The translations under genes were made by a program, and so were the position numbers. Shown here piece after piece: positions 6,321 to 12,918 of a DNA stretch of 15,504 nucleotides. The notes beneath the pieces were generated by a model. The model was not told where the DNA came from and did no database searches. It was given only the letters and a program-made list of their open reading frames with translations. The stretch is from Actinomycetota bacterium (lineage in GTDB: Bacteria > Actinomycetota > Actinomycetes > S36-B12): NCBI GenBank assembly GCA_003456155.1, contig DMPC01000055.1, positions 51,478 to 66,981 on the forward strand, in the 5' to 3' direction. Position 1 is the stretch's first letter. Each line of letters begins with the position of its first letter.

Positions 6321-7702
6321 CGACCAACATGCGACACCTGTCGTTGTGGTTGGACTCGCTGCCAGCCGACCTGACTCGACCCGTGGGCACTCCCCTCGCA
6401 GGGGACCGGACCGTCGACGTCGCGATCGTCGGCGCAGGCTTCACCGGACTGTGGACCGCCTACTACCTCTCCCGGCGGGACCCCTCCCTGCGCATCGGCA
6501 TCATCGAGGCCGAGGAGGCCGGCTTCGGCGCGAGCGGGCGCAATGGCGGGTGGGCGTCCGCGCTCTTTCCGGCATCACTGGATGCCCTGGCACGAGCATC
6601 GTCTCGGCCCGAGGCGATCCGCATGAAGCGGACGATGATCGATTCCGTGGACGAGATCGCGCGGGTCGCTGATCTCGAAGGCTGGGACATCCGGTGGAGC
6701 AAGGGTGGCACCGTCGTGGCGGCCCGGACGCCCCTGCAGTGGAGCAGCGCGCAGGAGGAGGTGGCGCATGCGCGCTCCTGGGGCTTCGGCCCCGAGGACC
6801 TGCAGCTGCTCGACCGCGCCGAGGCAGAGCAGCGGATCGGTGCCACGGATGTGCTCGGAGCGACCTATACCCCTCATTGCGCTGCGCTGGACCCTGCCCG
6901 GCTGGTGCGCCAGCTGGCGGGGGCTGTCGCCCGCTCCGGCGTGTCCATCTTCGAGCACACGCGGGCCCGGGCGATCGAGCCTGGCGTCGTCCGCACCGAT
7001 GCCGGGGACCTGCGTGCGGAGATCGTCGTGCGAGCCACCGAGGGCTACACTCGCACGCTCGCCGGCCAGACCCGCACGCTCGCTCCCGTCTACTCCATGA
7101 TGCTCGCCACCGAGCCGCTGCCCGAGCGGACGTGGGAGCAGATCGGCCTGAAGGAGCGGGAGACGTTCGCCGATGGGCGCAACCTGATCATCTACGGACA
7201 GCGGACGAGTGACGCACGCATTGCCTTCGGAGGACGCGGGGCTCCCTACCACTGGGCCTCGAGGATCTCTCCCGATCAGGATCGCAACGCCGCCGTTCAC
7301 GCAGCACTGTGGGAGGTGCTCGTCGATCTCTTCCCGGCAGTGAGCAGTGCCGCCGTGACTCACACGTGGGGCGGACCCCTCGGGGTACCCCGGGACTGGT
7401 GGGCGTCATGCGGTCTGGATCGGAGCACCGGTCTTGCATGGTCCGGCGGCTACGTCGGCGACGGGGTCACCACCGCCAACCTCGGCGGACGAACACTCGC
7501 GGACCTCATCGTCGGTGAGCAGTCGGACCTCGTGAGCCTGCCCTGGGTCGGCCATCGATCCCGCGCGTGGGAGCCAGAGCCATTCCGGTGGCTGGGCACG
7601 AACATCGGACTGAGGATCATGACCTCTGCCGACGAGAAGGAGACACGCACCGGAAGGCGCTCGCGCACAGCGGCCCTGTTCGCGCGAAAGCTGGGCCACT
7701 GA
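6317..7702 (+). CDS. FAD-dependent amine/amino acid oxidoreductase (DAO family, PuuB-like)
   Basis: The 461-residue product is a DAO-superfamily flavoenzyme. It has an N-terminal Rossmann dinucleotide site VAIVGAGFTGLWTAYYL (GAGFTG 39-44), the acidic ribose-binding Glu in IIEAEE (E64), the GASGRNGG flavin loop (71-78) and the C-terminal FAD-closing motif GGYVGDGV (from residue 377). This arrangement fits PuuB/OrdL-like gamma-glutamylputrescine oxidases and related secondary-amine oxidases, which oxidise a C-N bond to an imine that hydrolyses to an aldehyde. No glutamine-synthetase-like gamma-glutamyl ligase is present in this window, so a free amine or omega-amino acid may be the substrate. 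The ATG at 6317 is chosen for its ATGA overlap with the previous stop; ATG 6308 is an alternative. The gene ends 27 bases from a converging gene. Confidence 0.87.
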   Translation: MTTNMRHLSLWLDSLPADLTRPVGTPLAGDRTVDVAIVGAGFTGLWTAYYLSRRDPSLRIGIIEAEEAGFGASGRNGGWASALFPASLDALARASSRPEAIRMKRTMIDSVDEIARVADLEGWDIRWSKGGTVVAARTPLQWSSAQEEVAHARSWGFGPEDLQLLDRAEAEQRIGATDVLGATYTPHCAALDPARLVRQLAGAVARSGVSIFEHTRARAIEPGVVRTDAGDLRAEIVVRATEGYTRTLAGQTRTLAPVYSMMLATEPLPERTWEQIGLKERETFADGRNLIIYGQRTSDARIAFGGRGAPYHWASRISPDQDRNAAVHAALWEVLVDLFPAVSSAAVTHTWGGPLGVPRDWWASCGLDRSTGLAWSGGYVGDGVTTANLGGRTLADLIVGEQSDLVSLPWVGHRSRAWEPEPFRWLGTNIGLRIMTSADEKETRTGRRSRTAALFARKLGH

Positions 7703-7729
7703 GACCGACGAGCCCCTACGGCCGCTGGA

Positions 7730-9178
7730 TCAGGGAGTGCCCGGGGCGGTGTACGCCGTCTTCGATGTCGTGAAGAACTCCACGGCTGCCGTGCCCTGCT
7801 CCCTCGGACCGTGGCTGCTCTCTCCCCGGCCACCGAACGGGACGTGGAAGTCGACGCCGGCCGTCGGGAGGTTCACCATCACCATGCCTGCACGCGAGTG
7901 TCGGCGGAAGTGGGCCGCCTCCGCGAGATCCCGCGTCACGATCCCTGCCGACAGGTTCATGGTGCTGGCATTCGCCGCAGCGAGCGCCTCCTCGTAGTCC
8001 GCCACCCGGACCACCGACATGACAGGCCCGAAGACCTCCTCCTTGTTGATCCGATGATCGATCGACGTGCCGACCGCGAGAGCCGGCGCGAGGAAGTGGC
8101 CCTCGCCCACATCCTCGAGGCGGTGTCCACCGATGATCTCGGCACCCTCGGCGCGGGCGATCCCCAGGTAGTCCTCATCCTGGGCCAGCTGGCCCGGATC
8201 GACGACCGGTCCCATGTCGATGCCCTCGACGCGGGCATCCCCCACCCGCCAGCTGCCCATCCGCCTGATCATGGCCTCGACGAAGGAGTCGTGCACTGCC
8301 TCGGTCACGACGAGGACGGACGATGCCGTGCAGCGCTGCCCCGTGGAGCCGAAGCCTCCCTGGATCGCGCACTCGACGGCAAGGTTGAGGTCAGCCTGAC
8401 CGGTGATCACGAGGGGGTTCTTGCCGCCCAGCTCGAGCTGCACCTTCGCTCCCGTCGCGGCGGTCTCCATCAGGATTCCTCGTCCGGTCGACACCGAGCC
8501 GGTGAAGGTGATCGCATCCACGGCCGGTGACGACGTCAGGACCGGGCCGACCACCGAGCCCCGGCCCAGGACGAGGTTGAGGACGCCAGCCGGCAGACCG
8601 GCACGGTTGAGGATGTCGACGAGCTCCCAGGCGCTGGCCGGGACGAGATCCGCGGGCTTGAACACCACCGTATTGCCGAAGGCAAGGGCCGGGGCAATCT
8701 TCCATGCCGGGATCGCGATCGGGAAGTTCCATGGGGTGATCACGCTCACCACCCCCACGGGCTCGCGGGTCACCGTCACCTCGATGCCGGGCCGGACCGA
8801 GTCCAGCGCAAGACCGTGCGGCTGGAGCACCGTGCCGGCGAAGTACTTCAGGATCTGGCCGGCCCGCACGACCTCGCCGCGCGCCTCCGGGAACGTCTTG
8901 CCCTCCTCTCGAGCCAGCAGGTCGCCCAGTTCGTCGGCGCGTGCCAGAACCTCCGAACCAGCCCTGTCGAGGATGCTCGAACGCTCCCACGGGGTAGTCC
9001 TCGACCACGCGGGAAACGCCGCAGCGGCAGCATCGAGCGCCGTCTGCGCGGTACCGGCGTCACCCACGCTCGCCAGCGCCACCACGTCGCGCACGTCAGA
9101 GGGGTTCACATCAGGCCGCTCCTCGGTGCCGGGCATCGCGGCACCCCCGACCACCGAGGTCAGCACGCGCGGGCTCAT
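7730..9178 (-). CDS. Aldehyde dehydrogenase, 2-ketoglutarate semialdehyde dehydrogenase-like
   Basis: The 482-residue product is a complete NAD(P)+ aldehyde dehydrogenase: N151 in TPWNFP, K174 in FKPAD, general base E249 in LELGGKNP and nucleophile C283 in GSTGQRCTASS. The GSTGQRCTASS context and the C-terminal SSHGPREQGTAAVEFFTTSKTAY are hallmarks of the 2,5-dioxovalerate (2-ketoglutarate semialdehyde) dehydrogenase group, which includes enzymes acting on C5 dicarboxylic semialdehydes. It is the last gene of the operon and its ATG overlaps the stop of the glutaryl-CoA dehydrogenase-like gene (ATGA). That context favours glutarate semialdehyde (5-oxopentanoate) to glutarate as the reaction. 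2-Ketoglutarate semialdehyde or succinate semialdehyde are alternatives. It is a different subfamily from the aldehyde dehydrogenase at 2174-3619, so it is not a recent duplicate. Confidence 0.88.
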   Translation of the reverse strand: MSPRVLTSVVGGAAMPGTEERPDVNPSDVRDVVALASVGDAGTAQTALDAAAAAFPAWSRTTPWERSSILDRAGSEVLARADELGDLLAREEGKTFPEARGEVVRAGQILKYFAGTVLQPHGLALDSVRPGIEVTVTREPVGVVSVITPWNFPIAIPAWKIAPALAFGNTVVFKPADLVPASAWELVDILNRAGLPAGVLNLVLGRGSVVGPVLTSSPAVDAITFTGSVSTGRGILMETAATGAKVQLELGGKNPLVITGQADLNLAVECAIQGGFGSTGQRCTASSVLVVTEAVHDSFVEAMIRRMGSWRVGDARVEGIDMGPVVDPGQLAQDEDYLGIARAEGAEIIGGHRLEDVGEGHFLAPALAVGTSIDHRINKEEVFGPVMSVVRVADYEEALAAANASTMNLSAGIVTRDLAEAAHFRRHSRAGMVMVNLPTAGVDFHVPFGGRGESSHGPREQGTAAVEFFTTSKTAYTAPGTP

Positions 9179-10350
9179 CGGTAGGCCGCCAGTCCGGTCA
9201 GGGCCTCGCCGACGACGAGCGTGTGCATCTCGTTCGTGCCCTCGTAGGTGAACACCGACTCGAGGTTGTTCATGTGGCGGATGATCGGGTACTCCAGGGT
9301 GATCCCATTGCCACCGAGGATGCTGCGGGACTCCCGTGCAATGGCCAACGCCTCACGGGCATTGTTCAGTTTGCCCAGGCTCACCTGCTCAGCACGGATG
9401 AGCCCTTGATCCTTCAGTCGGCCAAGGTGGAGCGCCAGAAGCATTCCCTTGCCCCACTCGAGGGCCATATCGGCGAGCTTCTTCTGCGTGAGCTGATACC
9501 CGGCAATGGGCTTGTCGAACTGAACGCGATCGATGGAGTAGTCGATCGCAGTCTGCAGGCAGTCCCGTGCGGCACCGAGGGTGCCGAAGACGATGCCGTA
9601 CCGAGCCTCGTTCAGGCACGAGAGCGGGCCCCGCAGGCTCGCAACGCCCGGGAGCACGGCATCCGCCGGCAGTCGGACTCCCTCCAGCACCAGTTCGCTC
9701 GTCACGGATGCCCGCAGCGACATCTTCCGGTGAATCAGGTTCGCGGTGAAGCCAGGCGTGTCCGTCGGAACGACGAAACCGCGAATGCCCGCATCCGTTC
9801 GCGCCCAGACCACGGCGACATCCGCCACATTGCCGTTGGTGATCCACATCTTGGAGCCGTCCAGCACCCAGTCATCACCATCGCGTCGGGCACTCGTGCG
9901 CATGCCCGACGGGTTCGATCCGAAGTCTGCCTCCGTCAGGCCGAAGCAGCCGATCGCCTCACCCGCAGCCATGCGAGGCAGCCACTGCTGCTTCTGCTCC
10001 TCGGAGCCGAACTCGTGGATCGCGAACATGGCGAGGGATCCCTGGACGCTGACCAGTGAGCGAATCCCCGAGTCGCCGGCCTCCAGCTCCAGGCAGGCCA
10101 GCCCATAGGCGACAGCCGAGGTACCTTGGCAGCCGTACCCGTCCAGGTGCATGCCAAGGACCCCCAGTGAGCCCAGCTCCCGCGCGAGCTCGCGAGCGGG
10201 GATCTCCCCGGACTCGAACCAGTCGGCGATCTCCGGCCTGATCCGGGTATCGACGTAATCACGCACCACCTCTCGGATCGCCCGCTCCTCCTCGCTCAGC
10301 AGGTGATCGATGGAGAAAAGCTCGGTCGGGGTCTGCGGTGCTGCGGTCAT
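9175..10350 (-). CDS. gcdH: Glutaryl-CoA dehydrogenase (acyl-CoA dehydrogenase family)
   Basis: The 391-residue flavoprotein would convert glutaryl-CoA to crotonyl-CoA plus CO2, passing electrons to ETF. It tracks the glutaryl-CoA dehydrogenases closely: DSGIRSLVSVQGSL with Arg R97 and Glu E90 (counterparts of human R94 and E87, which hold the distal carboxylate), GCFGLTEADFGSNPSGM, KMSLRASVTSELVLEGV, VLPGVASLRGPLSCLNEARYGI, and the catalytic base E370 in FTYEGTNEM. The open frame runs back to 11007, but that part overlaps the regulator gene. The ATG at 10350 has AGGAG 5 bases ahead and gives the family N-terminus. It lies 55 bases after the GntR gene and overlaps the next gene by ATGA. Other short-chain acyl-CoA substrates are possible but less likely given R97. 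Confidence 0.88.
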   Translation of the reverse strand: MTAAPQTPTELFSIDHLLSEEERAIREVVRDYVDTRIRPEIADWFESGEIPARELARELGSLGVLGMHLDGYGCQGTSAVAYGLACLELEAGDSGIRSLVSVQGSLAMFAIHEFGSEEQKQQWLPRMAAGEAIGCFGLTEADFGSNPSGMRTSARRDGDDWVLDGSKMWITNGNVADVAVVWARTDAGIRGFVVPTDTPGFTANLIHRKMSLRASVTSELVLEGVRLPADAVLPGVASLRGPLSCLNEARYGIVFGTLGAARDCLQTAIDYSIDRVQFDKPIAGYQLTQKKLADMALEWGKGMLLALHLGRLKDQGLIRAEQVSLGKLNNAREALAIARESRSILGGNGITLEYPIIRHMNNLESVFTYEGTNEMHTLVVGEALTGLAAYR

Positions 10351-10355
10351 GACTG

Positions 10356-10360
10356 CTCCT
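10356..10360 (-). promoter_or_regulatory. Ribosome binding site of gcdH
   Basis: It reads AGGAG on the minus strand, 5 bases before the ATG at 10350. It fixes the start within a frame that stays open another 650 bases upstream. Confidence 0.7.
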
Positions 10361-10405
10361 GCGTGAGTGATGTGGGTGGTAGGCGGGTGTCGTGGGTCGG
10401 CCAGG

Positions 10406-11068
10406 TCAGCGGATGTGCCGTCGGTCGGAGGCGGTGAGCATCGACTCCACCGCCGCAACGGAGTGGGCGCGATGATCGTCGTGCAGGGCGATGACGGCCT
10501 CAGCATCCCGGCTGCGCAGGGCATCCAGCATGGCGGCGTGCTCCGACTGGACCCTGGATCGATTGCCCGAACCCTGGTAGTAGAGGGCTCGATAGGCGTC
10601 CGTGGCATCCCACAGCTGGCGGAGCAGTCGCGACAGGCGCGGCATCCCCGCTGCGTCGTACATGGCGAAGTGGAAGCGCCGGTTGGCCTCGGCCATCGCG
10701 ATGACGTCGCCCTCGATCGCCGCCTCGTCGACATCGACGCAGAGCGATGCGATCTCCGTGACGTCGTCGTCCTCCAGCATGGGGATGGCAGCCGCGAGTG
10801 CGGCATGCTCCAGAAGAGCACGCAAGTGGTAGACCTCCCGCAGATCGGCAACGCTGAGCTCGGCGACGAAGTAACCGCGATGGGGGTGATTGACGACCTG
10901 ACCCTCCGACTCGAGCATCTTGAGCGCCTCCCGCAGCGGCACCCGGGACACCCCGTAGCGCTCCGCCAGGGCCTCCTGGACGAGCTGATCTCCGGGCGCA
11001 AGCACACCGGTCAGGATGTCCTCCCGCAGGGCAGCGAGCACCGCGTCCTGGGCGGTCGCCCGCGTCAT
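10406..11068 (-). CDS. GntR family regulator, FadR subfamily with FCD domain
   Basis: The 220-residue protein has an N-terminal GntR winged helix-turn-helix (about 5-68: LREDILTGVLAPGDQLVQEALAERYGVSRVPLREALKMLESEG). An all-helical FCD effector domain follows (about 74-210). Histidines H133, H177 and H199 sit where FCD proteins usually coordinate a metal that helps bind a carboxylate ligand. FCD regulators typically repress genes for organic-acid catabolism until a carboxylic acid or its CoA ester appears. It is embedded in the operon between the CoA-transferase (ATGA overlap) and gcdH, so it should regulate this operon, plausibly through the two sites at 12238-12270. Glutarate or a close C5 acid is the natural effector candidate by context; this is inference. 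Confidence 0.92.
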   Translation of the reverse strand: MTRATAQDAVLAALREDILTGVLAPGDQLVQEALAERYGVSRVPLREALKMLESEGQVVNHPHRGYFVAELSVADLREVYHLRALLEHAALAAAIPMLEDDDVTEIASLCVDVDEAAIEGDVIAMAEANRRFHFAMYDAAGMPRLSRLLRQLWDATDAYRALYYQGSGNRSRVQSEHAAMLDALRSRDAEAVIALHDDHRAHSVAAVESMLTASDRRHIR

Positions 11069-12231
11069 GGTCGATCCATCCGCTCGTCGACCCCGTCGAG
11101 CAGGGCAAGCACTGCGGCCCGGTCCTCATCGACGTCAGGGGGTGCCGATCGATACGCAGCGGGAGTCCGCGAATAGCGGACGGGGTGCGCCACCTGTCGC
11201 TGCGGCACCGAACGCCGAGGGTCGTGGATCTGGACCACCGGCTCAAGACCCAGCGCATCGGCCAGGCGCAGGCCCTGGTCGATATCGTTGATCGGCCCGC
11301 AGGGAACACCCGCCGCCGTGATCCGCTCCTGCCAGTCGTCAGCAGAACGGCTGGCGAGCAGGGCGTTCACCTGGTCGGCCAGGACCGCCCGGTGCTCGAC
11401 CCGCGCAGCATTGGTCGAGAAGCGGGGGTCCCGAGCGGTCTGCGGACTCTCCAGCACGTCCATCAGCCGGACGAACTGGGCATCGTTCCCGACCGCCAGC
11501 ACGAAAGGTCGATCAGCGGCCTGGAAGACCTCGTACGGAGCGATCGACGGGTGCGCATTGCCCAGGAAGCGGGGCACCACGCCGGCGCCCAGTACCGACG
11601 AGGCCTGGTTCACCAGTGCCGACTGCAGGCTGCCCAGCAGGGTGATCTCGAGCGACTGCCCCTCGCCGGTCCGGTCCCGGTGGTGCAGCGCTGCAAGGAT
11701 CCCCACCGCGGCCTGCAGGCCCGTGAGAACGTCGACCAGGGCGACTCCGGCCTTGGTGGGCTCCTCGGTGCCGGTGATGCTCATGAGCCCGCCCATCGCC
11801 TGGACGAGCAGGTCGTAGCCCGGCAGGTCGCGTCCGGCCGCGGAGCCGAACCCGCTGATCGAGCAGTAGATGACACCCGGATTGCCCGCGGCGACGGCCG
11901 GGTAGTCCAGGCCGTACCGCGTGAGGGATCCGGGTCGATGGTTCTCGATGAGCACGTCGCACGAGGCCGCCAGTCGGGCCGCGATTCCCGCGTCGTCAGG
12001 ATCACGAAGATCCAGGGCAACCGAGAGCTTGTTGCGGTTGACCGACTGGAAGTAGGTCGACTGCCCATCCTCGGCGAATGGCGGACCCCAGGACCGGGTG
12101 TCATCCCCCGAGCCCGGACGCTCGACCTTGACCACCGTGGCCCCCAGGTCGGCCAGCAGCATCGTGGCGTAGGGGCCGGCCAGGACGCGGGAGAAGTCCG
12201 CGACCAGGAGACCGTCCAGCGCACCGGGCAT
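11065..12231 (-). CDS. CaiB/BaiF family (class III) CoA-transferase, probable glutarate CoA-transferase
   Basis: The 388-residue product is a class III CoA-transferase, which moves CoA from a donor such as succinyl-CoA to an organic acid through enzyme-bound anhydride intermediates. It has the N-terminal family opening LDGLLVADFSRVLAGPYATMLLADLGATVVKVERP, the IENHRPG turn (95-101), the catalytic Asp in PGYDLLVQAMGGLMSITG (D140) and the GVPCGPIND segment near the C-terminus. The family covers many acids. Glutarate is proposed because the operon also carries a glutaryl-CoA dehydrogenase, as with mammalian SUGCT and the Pseudomonas putida gcdH-linked transferase. The open frame runs to 12324, but ATG 12231 gives the family start and sits 7 bases after a good -10 sequence. 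It has no ribosome site, consistent with a leaderless mRNA. It heads the operon. Confidence 0.87.
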   Translation of the reverse strand: MPGALDGLLVADFSRVLAGPYATMLLADLGATVVKVERPGSGDDTRSWGPPFAEDGQSTYFQSVNRNKLSVALDLRDPDDAGIAARLAASCDVLIENHRPGSLTRYGLDYPAVAAGNPGVIYCSISGFGSAAGRDLPGYDLLVQAMGGLMSITGTEEPTKAGVALVDVLTGLQAAVGILAALHHRDRTGEGQSLEITLLGSLQSALVNQASSVLGAGVVPRFLGNAHPSIAPYEVFQAADRPFVLAVGNDAQFVRLMDVLESPQTARDPRFSTNAARVEHRAVLADQVNALLASRSADDWQERITAAGVPCGPINDIDQGLRLADALGLEPVVQIHDPRRSVPQRQVAHPVRYSRTPAAYRSAPPDVDEDRAAVLALLDGVDERMDRP

Positions 12232-12237
12232 GCGCAG

Positions 12238-12249
12238 ATTGTATCCAAT
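12238..12249. promoter_or_regulatory. Operator-like site 1, ATTGTATCCAAT
   Basis: A near-palindrome with ATTG and CAAT ends that contains the predicted -10 element. It differs by one base from the perfect palindrome at 3677-3688. A repressor bound here would block RNA polymerase. Confidence 0.55.
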
Positions 12250-12266
12250 ATCGCGTGGAATGTATC
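12238..12266 (-). promoter_or_regulatory. Predicted leaderless promoter of the CoA-transferase operon
   Basis: On the minus strand a TACAAT -10 element (12238-12243) is followed by 6 bases and then the ATG at 12231. That is the usual spacing when transcription starts at the initiation codon. With a 17-base spacer the -35 position (12261-12266) reads GATACA, only half matching consensus. No Shine-Dalgarno sequence precedes the ATG. Both elements lie inside the repeated operator-like sites. Confidence 0.55.
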
Positions 12267-12270
12267 CAAT
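12259..12270. promoter_or_regulatory. Operator-like site 2, AATGTATCCAAT
   Basis: It shares a 10-base identical core (TGTATCCAAT) with site 1 and starts exactly 21 bases further on, two helical turns. The two dimers would therefore sit on the same DNA face. It overlaps the -35 position. Confidence 0.55.
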
Positions 12271-12277
12271 CCTGCGC

Positions 12278-12880
12278 TCAGTGCGTCGGCGGTGTCCCCG
12301 CATCGGGGTGCGGCGCCGACCCATCCGGAGCCCGTCGCTCCTTGGCCTTGCGGGCCGCCGTGCTCACCACCCGGATCAGCACCGCGATCAGCACCAGATC
12401 CAGCGCCATCTGGACCATGGTCACGCTGCGCGCCAGGGTCGTCACGGGAGTGATGTCCCCGAAGCCCACGGTCGCCAGCACCGTCAGCGCGAAGTAGTAC
12501 GAGGAGAAGGCGTCCAGCTCCTCGGTGAAGGCCCGTCGGTCGAGCAGCGAGACCGCGACGTAGATCATCGCAAAGACCGCGAGGAAGAGCGCGGCCAGCA
12601 GCACCAGCGCCTCGGCCGCCATCAGCTCCGGATACCGGGCCCGCGTGATCTTCCGCAGTTGGCGTCGCGAGAACACGATGTACAGGCCGGTCCCCACGAC
12701 CGCGACAGCAAGCGGGGCCACCAGGCGCCCATCCGGAGTCTCCGGCACGAGGGAGAGCATGAAGACGATCAGGAGAGCGACCCCCAGCAGACGCAGGACG
12801 GTCCCCACGATCGCAGCGATCAGGTAGCGCCGGGACAGCCCCGGGGCCGAGTCCAGCGCCGCCAGGGACTGATCACTCAT
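12278..12880 (-). CDS. Four-helix potassium-channel-like protein (Ion_trans_2 pore)
   Basis: The 200-residue membrane protein has hydrophobic helices at about 20-45, 53-70, 89-112 and 152-173. A pore loop before the last one carries the selectivity filter TVGFGD (T137-D142), the K+-channel signature with Phe in the middle. A basic stretch (RRQLRKITRAR, 72-82) follows the second helix on the presumed cytosolic side. The short C-terminal tail has no RCK/TrkA-N nucleotide-binding domain, so gating by ligand is not evident. ATG 12880 is chosen although its ribosome site is weak; the open frame extends to 13219 only by overlapping rlmN. It follows rlmN by 38 bases and is probably the last gene of the frr-cdsA-rlmN transcript. 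Confidence 0.82.
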   Translation of the reverse strand: MSDQSLAALDSAPGLSRRYLIAAIVGTVLRLLGVALLIVFMLSLVPETPDGRLVAPLAVAVVGTGLYIVFSRRQLRKITRARYPELMAAEALVLLAALFLAVFAMIYVAVSLLDRRAFTEELDAFSSYYFALTVLATVGFGDITPVTTLARSVTMVQMALDLVLIAVLIRVVSTAARKAKERRAPDGSAPHPDAGTPPTH

Positions 12881-12918
12881 GGCCCGAGTGTGCCACGAAG
12901 CCGGGGCCGAACATCGGC

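Larger units (their letters stand above)
12232..12277. repeat. Inverted repeat filling the whole channel/CoA-transferase intergenic space
   Basis: The 46-base gap starts with GCGCAGATTG (12232-12241) and ends with CAATCCTGCGC (12267-12277). These are reverse complements except for one extra base, so the arms touch the start codon of one gene and the stop codon of the other. In read-through RNA this could form a stem of about ten pairs with a 25-base loop. In DNA the inner parts of the arms belong to the operator-like sites. Confidence 0.6.

Noticed and set aside
10351..11007. Upstream extension of the gcdH frame across the GntR gene
   Set aside because: The GntR protein in the other frame has clear HTH and FCD domains, and gcdH has its own AGGAG site and family N-terminus at 10350.
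12841..12910. Identical ten-base copies (CCGGGGCCGA) at 12841 and 12901
   Set aside because: They are short and GC-only in character, with one copy inside a coding region; chance is the simplest explanation.
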